From Gonatopus flavifemur (Eukaryota > Arthropoda > Insecta > Hymenoptera > Dryinidae): DNA of 64,000 nucleotides. The first letter of the stretch is position 1; each line of letters opens with the position of its first letter. Location: the NCBI GenBank assembly GCA_018340375.1, contig JAFFJZ010000012.1, forward strand, positions 3,596,001-3,660,000, in the 5' to 3' direction. Under the pieces are notes generated by a model. It had not been told where the DNA came from, made no database searches, and worked only from the letters and a program-made list of their open reading frames with translations. Shown piece by piece: positions 1 through 13,300 of this stretch. A program made the translations under genes and the position numbers.

Positions 1-927
1 CGAAACTAATTCTGTGGAATATTATTCTAATTGAGAAAGGGCATAAAATATGTATATGTATGAATAGTTTACTTTAATTTCCAATTTTGCGCATCGACGT
101 GAAAACGTCATGTAATTGATTTGAATATTTCATAATTTGAAATTGCATCCATCATGAATTTTGTAATTTTAAAAGAGGTAGTGAGAATGCAATGCATGTT
201 GCATTTGGTATGGAATAATCCTTCGGAAAATTTGTTCTGAAAACACATGTTGAATGTCACTGAATTATTTACATCATATACGATGTATGGAATTTCATTG
301 TACATTCAATTATATTTTGTTGATTATGCATTCATCGTGTGGCCATATGATGCACAGTTGTTTTTTATTTCATACAATTTTCCATCATCTTGATTCACAA
401 AATGAATAATGTCGTGCACAAATTTTGTTATATATCGAGAATAAACTTTCTTAAAATTAGGAAGATTAGTTATTTATCAAAGAGTTCTCTCATGCAGTCA
501 ATCAAGAGTTCATGATGAACATATTCAAGTGTCTTCGCGTAACGAATTCCAGTACCGCTGCATTTTCTTTTGAATATGTGTCTCATTCACTACAGACTTG
601 TCTGGCCAAGTTCCCAAGATGTGTAATTTTTTTCTTTTCTTCACCGCTGGAGGAATATGTCGTGAGTTCGTGTTCAGAAGATATATATAAATATAAAAGA
701 AGTGGGAATCTTTTGGTTCAAAAACCATCATATTTCACCCCGAAGAGAAGAAGGAGAGAAATCACAAGGGGATGTAAAAGTCAATGATCAAATTTTTTGA
801 TGTATTTTATCGGAGTGGAAATCTAAGTTTTATTCGAAGAAAGAATAAAATTTGTATTTCATTGTTTCACTTTTTTCAAAAACGCTCAACCATTATCAAA
901 ATCAAATTTAATAAACACGCTGCAACT
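1..927. other. No gene recognised
   Basis: AT-rich sequence with only short chance open frames on both strands. No splice-supported exon, RNA gene or inverted repeat was seen before the small element that starts at 928. Confidence 0.5.
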
Positions 928-1051
928 CCCTGCTTGAAGAGGGAGAAAACTGTTTCAAACCCATTGAGAATCATTTTTTAATGGGTTTGAGTCGGTTTCT
1001 GCGTCGGAACCAATGAGAATCAAACGGTTCAATGAGATTCTTTAAGCAGGG
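928..1051. mobile_element. Short fold-back MITE, CCCTGCT termini
   Basis: The ends are CCCTGCTTGAAGA and TTCTTTAAGCAGGG, and the direct flanks are ct/ct (2-bp duplication). The interior repeats the word 'caatgagaatc' in both orientations, so nearly the whole 124 bp is one hairpin. A relative with the same ends and the same interior words lies at 28533-28673. It is non-coding and non-autonomous. Confidence 0.7.
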
Positions 1052-1803
1052 CTGTGAATAAATATTCCAGTTACTTATCAAGTCCACAGAAATGTTGTCG
1101 ATAGATTATTGATCATGAATATTTACAATTTTTCTCACATAAATGACGGTACATTCTAGAGGTAAAACTCAAATCATCCTTGAAAATAGACAGATTTGAA
1201 GAAAAAAATAAGTATGTACGATATTTAATAATATGAAAATCAATGTTCAATATAAAAATGATATTTCATTTTATTCCTTCGTTCCTGAAATCTTTGCAGA
1301 AAAAAATTATCACATCGTCAACGAATTCCCAGTTGGATAAAAATTAATCTAGACTCACCAGTTTGACGATTAGTTGAAGTTCTTTCGTTGAAAAGTACTC
1401 GGAATGAAAAACTCCCTGATGAAATTCTCTCATGAGGAATCGACTACTTGGAACTGCTTTCTTCTTCTTCTTCTCCCGCTTCTCTTCCGTTACGATTAAC
1501 ACACGAATTTGGAACAAAATCGAACACTTGTATTATATATCTGTTGTTATTTTTGAATAGGCGGGAAAATATGTCGAACTATTTTTTACAACGTAAAAAA
1601 AGAAGGCGCGTCCCTCCTACAAACATTCCCATTCGCGTTATAAACTCACGGTGCACTAAGATTTCTCATGAATAATGTTCTAATGAATCTTCACGACATA
1701 TAGCATCAATTGAATATAATTTTTTCAACAAATAAATTATCGTAAATGAACCTGAGCGGCAAAGAAACACAGCGACGCACATATACTGCATATAGTATTT
1801 CAC
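1052..1803. other. No gene recognised
   Basis: AT-rich DNA with no recognisable coding region, RNA gene or repeat. A 75-codon open frame at 1448-1675 has no family resemblance and no splice context. Confidence 0.4.
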
Positions 1804-1934
1804 CCCTGGTGAAAATGAAGTGTTACACTGTAGTTACAGTGCAATGCGAAGTTCATCCGAATGTACCCGGAGTGGTGTTTCGCGCCGTGGAATGCATCGC
1901 AAATGTATTTTGTTACACTTCGTTTTTACCAGGG
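1804..1934. mobile_element. Short fold-back MITE, CCCTGGT termini
   Basis: Starts CCCTGGTGAAAATGAAGTG and ends CACTTCGTTTTTACCAGGG, flanked by ac/ac. The interior words 'gttacac' and 'gcattc' recur in inverted orientation. It is 131 bp and closely matches in plan the element at 54461-54582, which also has CCCTGGTGAAAATGAAG and ac/ac flanks. Confidence 0.75.
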
Positions 1935-2532
1935 ACGTACTTTCGAACTTTAAAGATTGACCAACGACAAATAACGATTATTTCGCGGTAAATACTATTC
2001 GAATGTGAGAAATAATTGGTGGGAGGTAATACCTTTGAAGAGGTTTCAGAATATTCCTGTATACAAGATGACCGGGAACACTAATTTGTTGTTATAGCTC
2101 GCAAGCTCACCCTGGTCAAAAAAACTAAACAAACCTAAACAAAAAATTTTTTTTATGACTACTTCCGACGTACTAGGTGTTTTTGTCTCGGAAATTTCAT
2201 AACTAAAACTAAACCTTTGATTTAGGAGTTACTTCCGGATAAAGGCAATCAACGGCTTTCCGATTGTTTCAGTATTTCATTGATCAATTCACTTAGGTGC
2301 ATTTCAAGTTTTGATGAAACAAATTTTTTCCGCTCACTTCCGCAATTGAGGAACTGGATTTTTTAGGTTTCGTTCCGCATTTGGAATGTAATTTATTTGA
2401 AATTCAACATCGGATTTACCAATAACTGGAGCAAAAATAAAAATGAAAATTAATTCAAACATTCGATACATTCTGTGAATTTGTGGACACCCGAATTGTT
2501 GCATTCCACTTGGAAATGAGGATAAATTCATT

Positions 2533-2610
2533 CCTACCTAAAGGGGATTTGAACTCTTTCCGAACCCATCTACCTGTAAGACCCACCTACTTAACCTCTA
2601 AGCTATCCTA
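2533..2610 (-). ncRNA. tRNA-like segment, possible SINE head
   Basis: On the minus strand the segment reads TAGCTTAGAGGTTAAG, which resembles a Pol III A box, and about 45 bases later GTTCAAATCCCC, which resembles a B box. A complete cloverleaf could not be folded by eye and the segment lies inside the repeat at 2110-5046. It is more likely a tRNA-derived repeat fragment than a functional tRNA. Confidence 0.25.
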
Positions 2611-2770
2611 ACACGCTGCTCCAAGGGCAAATATTGTCTCAGATATTGTACAGCTGATCGGAAGTTTGATCACGCATGCGTGATTCTGTTTCGGTTCATT
2701 TCCGTGTAGATGCAAGAAAACTGTTTCCATGCATTTCCGATTTATTTCCGCACGAATATACTCGGGAGTA

Positions 2771-2978
2771 CACGGAAAAAAATGAACTGTCAATTTTACC
2801 AGAATTCCGGTTACTATATGGACAGCAAGGAATATCTGTGACTTTTACTGGAATTCTTGTTAAATTTACCGGAGCCCTTGTTAAATTTGCCGGAAACTTG
2901 ATTCATTTAACTAGAATTCCGGTTAAAATAGCAGTAATTCTTGCTGTCCATCCATTAACCGGAGTATTTTTTTCCGTG
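2771..2978. mobile_element. Nested MITE, CACGG termini, TA flanks
   Basis: TA, then CACGGAAAAAAATG; TTTTTTTCCGTG, then TA. The interior repeats 'aattccggtta', 'cttgttaaattt' and 'ccgg'. It is inserted inside the compound CCCTGGTC element and belongs to the CACGG-ended group also seen at 22448, 37278 and 54720. Confidence 0.7.
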
Positions 2979-5904
2979 TAGTTACGTTTATTGACCGCGT
3001 AAATGACCTCCAATTACTTAGGTACATCTTAGGTATCAATTTGTTTAGGTTTACTTATGAAAAATCGGAAATGGAATTTTGAGAAATGTTTACGGTGGCA
3101 TATGACCTGATGAACTTCCGCGGACTTCCGTTCAGACCTAAAAACACAGTTTCCATGTATTTCCGATCTATTTCCGCACGAATATACTTAGAGGTACTTA
3201 CGTTTACTGACCGCATGGATGATTTCTTATTACTTAGATACATCTTAGGTTCCAATCTGTTTGGGTGGACTTATGAAAAATCGGAAATGAAATTTTGAAA
3301 AGTGTTTACGCATACTGTGAATTAATTCACTTCCGCGACTTTACGCTGAGACCTAAAGAGAATACTTCGGTTTACTGATGCTTTGTTTCCGGCTCGATGA
3401 ACTTGGGAGGAGTTATGAATAAAATGCATATAATGTCTTCCTATCACTTGGGAACATTTCAGGTTCCCATCTGCTTCCGTTCACTTGTGAAAAATCGGAA
3501 ATGAAATTTTGAATAGTGTTTACGCGGTGTTTTGAATAGTGTTTAGCGAGCGGGAGAAATTTGATTCATCAAAACTTGGAATGCACCTAAGTGAATTGAT
3601 CAATGAAATACTGAAACAATCGGAAAACCGTTGATTGCCTTCATCCGGAAGTAACTCCTAAATCAAAGGTTTAGTTTTAGTTATGAAATTTCCGAGATAA
3701 AAACACCTAGTAAATGGGAAGTAGCCGTTAAAAATTTTTTTTGTTTAGGTTTGTTTAGTCTTTTTGACCAGGGATCAGATCACATGACACCGTTAACATT
3801 TTTCAAAATTTTCTTTCCGATTTTTCATAAGTACACCTGAACAGATTGGAACCTAAGATACAACTAAGTAATTAGAAGCCATCTACGCGGTCAGTAAACT
3901 TAAGTAACTACGCCCACATATATCCGTGCGAAAATAAATCGGAAATGCATGGCAACAGTTTTCTTGCACCTACGCGGAAATGAACGGAACCATAGTTTAG
4001 TGCAAGTCATACGTAAGTAAACCTAAACTCTCTACGTGTGGATTGCGGAAATCGGCGGAATCAATTATTATGTGGAAGAAAATCCCAAGTAGAAACTCCC
4101 TACATGGGTAAAATCTTCGTTCGGAAGTACTCGGAAGAGATCCTAAGTGATTTGCAAACATCTACTTCAAAAATATTTAGCCCTGGTCAAAAAAACTAAA
4201 CAAAAAATTTTTTTACGACTACTTCCGACTTACTAGGAGTTTTTGTCTCGGAAATTTCATAACTAAAACTAAACCTTCGATTCAGGAGTTACTTCTGGAT
4301 AAAGGCAATCAACGGTTTTCCGATTGTTTCAGTATTTCATTGATCAATTCACTTAGGTGCATTTCAAGTTTTGATGAAACAAATTTTTCCCGCTCGCTAA
4401 ACACTATTCAAAACACCGCGTAAACACTATTCAAAATTTCATTTCCGATTTTTCACAAGTGAACGGAAGCAGATGGGAACCTAAAATGTTCCCGAGTAAT
4501 AGGAAGACATTATATGCATTTTATTCATAACTCCTCCCAAGTTCATCAGTGCGGAAACAAAGCATAAATAAACCGAAGTATCCTCTTTAGGTCTCAGCGT
4601 AAAGTCGCGGAAGTGAATTAATTTACAGTATACGTAAACACTTTTCAAAATTTCATTTCCAATTTTTCATAAGTGAATGGAAGCAGATTGTAACCTAAAA
4701 TGTTCCCAAGTGATAGGAAGACATTATGTGCACAGCATTCATAACCGTTCCTAAACTTATTGGTTCGCAAATAGAGTGGAAGTGTACGGAAACAGTTTTT
4801 TTACTTCCACACGGAAATAAACGGAAACACAGTATAGTCCAAATAATACCTAAGTAAACCTAAACTGCCTACGCGTGTAGTGCGGAAGCTGGCGGAATCA
4901 ACTGTGAGTCGGAAAAGAACCCTAAGTGATTGGAAACTCTCTACTTGTGTCAAATCTCGGTTCCTAAGTAGTCTAAACAGATCCTAAACAATTTGAAAAC
5001 ATTTACTTCGAAAATACTTAGGTTTCTTTAGATTTTTTAACCAGGGCACCGAATAGGTCGGAGCGTGTTCGACATGGAGTATGTTTCTACCGGACGTGAA
5101 ATAGAAGCTAGTCAGTATCCAAACAGAATTATACACGGTGGAAACAGCAGGAATAATGAATTTTTATAGTCTGAATTTATTGTAGAATTCAATGAATCAG
5201 TCGGTGGAAACACCTAAAACCTTAATTTCTTCAAACTTATTTACATTGAACTCAAACTTCGTATTGGTGGAAACGCACTTGGCAACTTCTATGTTACTAC
5301 TACCCAGATAACACAAGAAATTCTTGAAGAGTTCCTGAAGAACTCGGCATTTGTAAAAAGCATTCATCACGAATTCTAAAGTAATCGATAAGTGTTCTTC
5401 TCAATTACCCTCCCAGACAGCACCACCACTTCACAAAGAATTCTTGAAGAAAACATTTAGAACAACTCAGTTTTTGGGAGGATGCATTTTGTATCCCCAG
5501 AATCATCCAAATTAATCCCATGAGACATCAACATGTACACCTGTTATGCGAATAAACATGGAAACATATGGAAGGTTAAAAAGAATACCTAGTCCACCCA
5601 AAAGAACTCATATTGAACGCCATTAGGGATACATTCTGAGCACATAACGTATTCAGTTTTGAATACAATTTACGTGCACAATGATATCGGTTTTGAATCC
5701 ATTTTGAGTGCATAATGGTATCAGTTTGTAATGCTCGTTAAATAAACAAATAAATGAATGAAATAGTTACTTTGATATTTGAAAAAAGCAGACTCAACGG
5801 TTTGAAAAACTTTCGCTTTAAAAAATAATGTATACCATTTTCAAAGGTTAGTTATGAAAAAAATTCTAATTTAAAATATGGAAATACCATACAATGTCTT
5901 TTTT

Positions 5905-6222
5905 TAGACTTTTTTCAGAGTTTGTCAGAGGTTTTCAATTTTTTTTCCAAACAAATAGGAACGAAATTGCACTCTGAAAAAACTCTAACAAAGCTCCGAA
6001 AAATTTATAGCATTTTTCTGATTATTGAAGTAGTATTTTTTCATTTTCAAACGCTTTTTCACATATGATATTTGAATTTAGAATATGAATGTATTCATAT
6101 AATTTTGAAAATTTTTAATAGTCCGAAATTTCTCAGAGTTCTGTTAGAATTCTATCAGAGTGCAATTTCGTTCCTATTTGTCTGAAAAACTCTGAAAACC
6201 TCTGAAAAAAGTCTGAAAAAGT
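5905..6222. repeat. Inverted repeat with CTCTGAAAAA arms
   Basis: The left arm AGACTTTTTTCAGAG and the right arm CTCTGAAAAAAGTCT are complementary over roughly 70-90 bp with mismatches. Both contain a near-identical 'aggaacgaaattgcactctga' stretch in opposite orientation. It lies within the composite element at 5303-10099. Confidence 0.55.
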
Positions 6223-6247
6223 TTATACAGAATGTTCCTAAAATATT

Positions 6248-6371
6248 AGAGGTGGGCGAATCTTGACGAAGCGAATCTTTTGTATAAAATACTTATCGAG
6301 CTTTGATAAAAATCTTATAGAATTCGATACAAATTGAACATTTTTTTTATACAAAAGATTCGCCCACCTCT
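6248..6371. mobile_element. Short palindromic MITE
   Basis: The ends AGAGGTGGGCGAATC and GATTCGCCCACCTCT form perfect 15-bp inverted repeats around about 95 bp that also pair partly. It lies inside the composite at 5303-10099. The target duplication is unclear. Confidence 0.5.
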
Positions 6372-7250
6372 GAAAAATATTAGATTTTTCATCAAATTTT
6401 CAGAAATTCTCAGAGTTTTTTTTAGAGAAAAAGCGGAGTTTTTCAGAGATTGTTCATGATGATTTCAGCGAATCATTTTTGTACGGGACATCAGGAACTT
6501 CTTAAGAAGTGAATTAAGAAGGTTCTTAAGAAGGTGAATTCACCTGCGCTAAGTATGAACACTACCAAATTATGGGACCTTACAAAGTTCAACGCAGAAC
6601 TTTCAAAATTCCAACGTATTTTCCCTACGTTATACATAACACTTTCGAAGCATACTCTGATTTTCACTGTTTATACTGGCAATTCAAAAGAAACAAAAAA
6701 CAACGCTTTATGCATCATAATTTCATGAATTTCAAAAAGATTCAATGAACTGAATGTTCGCTCTGAATTTCATAATGATCCAGATGAATCCCAAACTACT
6801 TTTGTCTCTCAACTATTATTAAAAATTTTGATACAACTTGAAAATTGCATTCGCCTTTTTTACCCACAGTAAATCCTAACCTCAAAATATTTCATCATAG
6901 TATTAAAGAGTTTGTATGTTATTCCATTAATGTCAATAATTATAGAATTATTTTATTTATTGCATGTTATTGCAATGAAATCAACTACCACTACACTTTG
7001 GTATTTTATCATCTATTCGCTTTTATGCTTGGATAAACAAAATCAATTTAAAGATTCCAAGCTTTGAATATGAATATTTTTACTCATCTTAAATGTCTGA
7101 CATTTCAATGAATATCAAATAACTTCTGAAAGAATTCAAGTTCTTGCTTTCATTTTATGTTCATTTGGGCGAACTGAGAACACATCTTGAACTTCCGTGA
7201 GGATTCATGTTTCGTCGCATAATGGGTGTTGTTTTGGAATACCGTATGTG

Positions 7251-9151
7251 CCCTGGTAAAAAAAATCTCTCTGAATCTCTCTGAAATCTCTCTGAAACTC
7301 TCTATATTTTGGGACATATCTCAGAGAGATTCAGAGTAACTTCAGAGTAATTCAGAGGAATTTAGAGACTTTTCCGATAGTGATACGTCCTGAAACTCTT
7401 CAACTTTGCCTGAATCTCTCTGAAATTTTCTGATGGAGTTTGCAAATTTTCCGGAATCTTTCTGAATGTATTTGTTTTTTCTTAGGATTTCATTCATCAA
7501 GGAGTCAAAGCTTTCTCTGAATTTGAGTGGATCTCCCTGAATTTTCCTGGATCTCTCCGCATCTCTCTGAATTCCTCTGAATCTCCCGGAATTTAATGTA
7601 TTTCGATTTCAAAGCTTCCTCTGAATCCCCCTGAATTTCTCTGAATCTCTCTGAATTCCTCTAAATCTCCCAGAATTTAATATATTCAGATTTTAAAGCT
7701 TGCACTGAATTCCTCTGAATTTCTCTGAATCTCTCTGAATTTCTCCAAATCTCCCAGAATTTGATGTATTCAGATTTCAAAGCTTCCTCTGAATTGTCCT
7801 GAATTTCTCTGAATCTCTCTAAATTCCTCTGAATATTTCTGAAAAGTTCCATACAAAATTTTTCTTAATTTATGTGTCTCTGGAAGTCTCTGACACCTCC
7901 TGAATGCCTCTGAAATGCAGGACCAAAAATTTTACTGAATTCATTCTTCTCTGAATTTCCCTGAATTACTCTGAATCTCTCTGAACTACCATGCATCTCC
8001 CCAAATGTTTCTGAAAAGTCCGCCGCAAAATTTTTCCTAATTTACCTGTTTCTGTGGGTCTCTGACTTTCCCTGAATACCTCTGAAATCCTGAAGCAAAA
8101 ATTTTATTGAATTAATCCCTCCCTGAATTTCTCTAAATTACTTTGGATCTCTCTGAATTCCTCTGAATATTTCTAAAAAGTCCCATGCAAAATTTTTCTT
8201 AATTTATGTGTCTCTGAAAGTCTTTGACAACTCCTGAATGCCTCTGAAATGCAGGACCAAGAATTTTACTGAATTCATTCCTCTGTGAATTGTCTTGGAT
8301 TACTCTGAATCTCTCTGAAGTACCCTGAATCTCCCCGAATCTTTCTAAAAAGTCCGCCGCCGAATTTTTCCTAATTTACCTGTCTCTGTGGGTCTCTGAC
8401 TTTCCCTGAATACCTCTGAAATCCTGAAGCAAAAATGTCACTGACTTAATCCCTCTCTGAATTTCTCTGAATTACTCTGAATCTCTCTAAATTCCTCTGA
8501 ATATTTCTAAAAAGTTTCATGAAATGTTTTCTCAATTCATGCGTCTCTGAAAGTCTCTGACACCTCCTGAATGCCTCTGAAATGCAGGACGAAGAATTTT
8601 ACTGGACTCATTCTTCTCTGAATTCCCCTGGATGACTCTGAATCTCCCCAAATGTTTCTGAAAAGTCTGCCGCAAAATTTTTCCTAATTTCCCTGTCTCT
8701 TTGGGTCTCTGACATTCCCTGAGTACCTCTGAAATCCTGAACCAAAAATTTTACTGAATTAATCCCTCCCTGAATTTCTCTGAATTTCTCTGAATCACCC
8801 TGAATCTCCCCGAATCTTTCCGAAAAGTCCGCCGCCCAATTTTTCCTAATTGACCTGTCTCTGAAAGTCTCTGACACCTCCTGAATGCTCCTGAAATGCA
8901 GGACCAAGAATTTTACTGAATTCATTCCTCTCTGAATTTTCCTGAATTACTCTGAATCCCTCTGAATGACCCTGAATATCTCTGAATCCTAATGAAAAAT
9001 TCAAAGCTTAAGTTTTGTCAACCCATTAGTCCCTGAAATCCTCTGAATCGCGCTGAATTTCTCTGATTCTTTCTAAATCTCTCTGAATCTCTTTGAATCT
9101 CTCTGAAACGTGAAATTTTCAGAGAGATTCAGAGACATTTTTTTACCAGGG
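7251..9151. mobile_element. Fold-back element filled with CTCTGAAT words
   Basis: It begins CCCTGGTAAAAAAAATCTC and ends TTTTTTTACCAGGG with matching tg/tg flanks. The 1.9 kb interior is nearly all degenerate copies of a ~10-bp word, 'ctctctgaat', organised into longer repeats of roughly 330 bp (phrases such as 'cctgaatgcctctgaaatgcagga' return several times). The right subterminal part carries the word inverted. Long open frames inside are products of the word's periodicity and not genes. Confidence 0.75.
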
Positions 9152-10247
9152 TGGTCTTGATGAATGTTTTGCGAGTTCTGATATGCACTCAATAAGAATT
9201 CTTTTTGGAGTCTTTTGGTACTGCATGTATTCTTTCAACTGACATATTGAATTCTCAAAAAAGAGTTCTCAAAGAATTGTTTTCTGTGAATTCTCAGCGA
9301 ATTCAAAAGGGACTGTAGTGCGTCGTTAATGTCCTGTTGATAGAACTCTTGACGAGCTCGGTCCATTAATTGACAGAAGTCGTTGCGAACTCTTGACATG
9401 AATGATTAAAGAACTCTCACGGAACTCATGTGTTTATCAAATATAAAAATCATTCTAATATATTATGTGTATATGGATAATTATTCAATGATTGATTCAT
9501 CTCATCTTCTACGTTCATCAAGCTTTTATTTATCGAATGATCATTCAATTAACAGGAAATATTGAAGTTCAGGCACTTTTTAAAAATATAACCTAGAAAA
9601 GTGATCATGCCAAATCAATCATTGAAATTTTTAGTATCGATGAATGCCAAAATGTTTGTAATTTACACGAGTGAAGAACAAAATATATATGATTAGTTTT
9701 TTGTTCTCATTCAATATTACTAATTACATACTTCTTCATTTTATGGACTCGAACCAACCATCATCACTTAATCATTCTTACTAAACGCTTTTTCACAATC
9801 ATAGAAATCTGCGGGAATCCAATATGTACATTGAATTCGTAGGAAGTTCTTCTTTAGCAGGGACAGAGCTTCATAAGAGTTCTAACAAGCGGACATTAAA
9901 GAGTTCTTCAAGTCATCTCAAAGTGTTCTTTCAATACTCTTATAGAACACCCAAGGGATTTATTATAGAGCTGTCAAATAATTCTTTTAGAATTTAAAGA
10001 ACTCTTTGAGAACTCGTCAAGAGTTCGGAAAAATAATTCTTCCAGAATTTAGTTCAAGAACTCTTTTGAAACGGCTCACGAATTATTGTGTTACCTGGGA
10101 TATTCAAAGTCTGGTGGGAACTAAGGACCTATTTATCTCAGAAGGAAAATAAAATAACGACAGGAATACCAACTTAATGATTCCAATCGAAGTTATTGTA
10201 TAAATTCCACACATGACTATCTATTGTTTTGATTTTGCAATATGAAA

Positions 10248-10334
10248 CCCAGACAGCACAAGAGTTCCACAAGAATTCTTCACGAATACATTGTATTCAT
10301 CATGAGCTCTTTCAGAACACTTGTGCTATCTGGG
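10248..10334. mobile_element. 87-bp palindromic MITE, CCCAGACAGCAC
   Basis: CCCAGACAGCACAAGAGTTC and its inverted partner ending CTTGTGCTATCTGGG surround a near-perfect hairpin; the flanks are aa/aa. It has the same terminal type as the large element at 5303-10099. Confidence 0.7.
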
Positions 10335-13300
10335 AAGATATGTATTCAATGAATAATCATGGATTCTGATGATCAGATTTTAATAGCAATTATTCAGTTC
10401 ATCTCCAGTATGAGAAACATGTTTTTTATGAGAATATATAAATTTCTAGCCGTTATTATGTTGGTACTACCGTTAAAATTTTAATTTTAGATGTTTCCAC
10501 TGACTTTTTAACTCGTGGTTAAAAGTGTTTCCATCGTTGTAAATTCCGTTTTTAATCTCGTTTCCCTCTCATTTTGAATCCGATGGAAACAGCAATCAAT
10601 CCCACTTCAACTCCGTTTGAGATCCACTGGAACTATAGTGATGGATACATTTTCGAGCTTTTGTGAGTTTTTGTTTTCAACAGTTAGTATTCCTTATTGT
10701 TATAGGGATCGAAGGTCGCGTGTAAGTTTCGTTTATTATATTTTTATTATTAAATTACAGTTAAAATACACGTCCACTGAAGTTTTATTTACTGTTGTGA
10801 AGTTTGTGTGGAATCCAATTATTATAAAAATCGAAGTAACAGCATTGTTGTTGAGAAAGAACCGTAGTTGATATTTTTGGCGGTAAAATGATTGAACAAC
10901 ACGATCGACGCTCAATTTTTTTGCGGTAAATGGTCATGCAAGTTTTTTTTATTATATTGCATTTTTATCATTAAAAATGTTCATTATTGTAACCTTTCAA
11001 TTCGTTTTTGTTTACATTCAATGTAATTTTCACGGTCAGCAAATAACGAAAACACTTGTTATTTCTATCCTTTTTATTCTTTTCCCAAATTGGGATTTTC
11101 TGGAGGAAAACGAATATTTCAGTTAATGACGATACAAATACAAAAATTTCAGATTCAGATACACATATCTCTTCGGACATGAACATAGCGACTGGAAATC
11201 AACAACATTGTCGTAATCGAGGTAAGAATTCTGAGAAAATTACATAAGTTTGATGTCTCGTTAACGGAGACTCAATTTCACTCTTGTATGTCAATCAAAG
11301 TACTCATAAGATTTGTCTTTTCTTTCATATCAACGCTGGAGAAAAGAAGTTATGCTTTAGAACTTGAAGCGTCAGGATTGAAATGCCCTGTTCCATGGGC
11401 CTTCGAGTCCTATCCTGAAAATTGAAAAGGTTATAAAATACATTGACTTGATTTCTGATAGAAAAATAACATTGGTCAGTCATTCAGTTATCTATCATTT
11501 ATTTTGACAAATAGTCCATAGTCGTCTATTCTACTAGTCATCGTAATTCTAATATATCCCAAGTAAGGTAAAATGTTGAAAATACTAAAAACTGTTGAGA
11601 AAATTCTATGATCGCATTGAAAACTCGCACACAAGATTCTGCGCTGCATATATCCATAAAATATTTCAAAGAATTCAGCTAAAACGATCTCATTTGTGTA
11701 TTGTATTTATAATCATGCAAACCCCACGGTATAAGAATATTTGTTGAAACCTGAATTATTCTCATACAAAACAGCTTCCTACGTCAAAAAGAGTGGCTAG
11801 TTAATTTCATTACATTGATTCAATTCAGCTGAATTCTGAGGCAAATGAAATGACAATCAATCCATATAAATGCATTCGATAAATGCCCATTTATTAACGT
11901 ACACCGAGGAATGAATTTCAAATATCAAAATTAATAAAATTCCATATTGATTCGAATGAAATTTACAAGTATCGAGTACATTTTTTGAATGTATTCCTCT
12001 GTGTTGTATATGCACACTATGTACACTAAGATTTTTGTTTTTATTCTTCAATTGTAAGGAAAATACTGTTGAGATTTCTGATTTGCATATTTTAGCTTGG
12101 TATTTATAGTCATGTCAGCAATTTTTCAAGTGTGGTTTCATCCAAATAATCTTGCACACTCCAATATGAGTTCTACACTTCCGCAGATCATGGCTCTAGC
12201 GTATGTATTTTTGAAACCACAATTTGCTTCGCGTAATTCCATGAAGATATTAAGATAACAATCTCAATTCACACTTGTATGCATTCTTATGTCTCTAATT
12301 CTAATATTCGAGCGCTCGTACGTACAGTCCTTTACGTGAATGCATACAGCCCTTTGAGGTTGTGGTAAATCTAGGTATTACGTATTTCCAAAGGAAATAT
12401 GTTACCCTCGTACGAAACGTTACATGAATTCAGCAAAATATGGAATTGAAGGTTTCAAAAATGAATATAGAAGAGATACTTTATGGAAACGAATTTCAGT
12501 TTCATTACTTCATTGACGGACTGAGGACATTTCCCAGAGTTCTAATACATTTTTTTCATAGCTCGTTCCTGTGGTCATGGTCACATTATTATTATTTTTT
12601 ATCAAATCAGCGACAAGTGTAGACAAAGTTGTATACAACAGTACAGGTATATAAATATTCAATATATATTCATAATTCAGTTATCAATAACATCGAAACA
12701 GATGAAATTCGAATAAACAGCAACTATGTTATAATACAGAATAACTAGAAGTCTAACCACTTCTTACAATACTGCGATTCGAACACAATAGAAATAAAGT
12801 ATATTATTTTCAACAATTCTCAGTTTTGATATTTTCTCTACTCTCGTCATTTTGAAAATAATGATTTACGAATGATATAAATTGAAATAGAGAGGAAAGA
12901 AAGGAACGAAAAAAGGAAAACTCAATTACGATCAAGGCGAAGCGTCAGCACGGTAAAAATTATCTTGAGAAATCATTATATCAACGTTAGGGAACAGGAA
13001 AATTGCTGGCACAGCAAACTCGAGTACTCGTAGTACACATGTACGTACTGTCCTAGAAAATTCTCTCCCTGTGAATGACTGGGATTCAAACGCAAACTCG
13101 AGTGAATTTTCATCTCGAGTACCATCATTGTCGTCCATTAATTGAAAATCCATTAAATAGGTATTGAATGTGTTACGCGAACGTGTATAATTATCGGTAT
13201 CATATTAATTGTACATTTATATTTACGTATATTCAATTTATAAATAATATAAAATCACGTAACAGGTGTGGTAAGTCACGGGAGGGATTTAACGAAAGTA

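Larger units (their letters stand above)
2110..5046. mobile_element. Compound fold-back element, CCCTGGTC termini
   Basis: The outer ends are CCCTGGTCAAAAAAACT (2110) and TTTTTTAACCAGGG (5046), with the matching 2-bp flanks ca/ca. Two further ends lie inside: an inward-reading GACCAGGG at 3773 and a second CCCTGGTCAAAAAAACT at 4181. The roughly 230 bp beside each of the first three ends are copies of one another. The interior is dominated by degenerate words such as 'cctaaa', 'cttccg' and 'cggaaat' in both orientations. The inner ends lack matching flanks, so I read this as one insertion with an internal inverted duplication. Confidence 0.65.
5303..10099. mobile_element. Large composite fold-back element, CCCAG termini
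   Basis: The left end CCCAGATAACACAAG and the right end TTGTGTTACCTGGG are inverted copies. Subterminal words such as 'aattcttgaagag' and 'gaactctt' recur inverted on both sides. The flanks are ta/at, so no clean target duplication is visible. It encloses other elements, notably the one at 7251-9151. No transposase was recognised. A small relative with a clean 2-bp duplication is at 10248-10334. Confidence 0.5.

Noticed and set aside
7661..8925. Open frames on the minus strand with repeated ERFREIQ-like peptides
   Set aside because: They follow exactly from the ~10-bp CTCTCTGAAT repeat of the element at 7251-9151 and appear in several frames.
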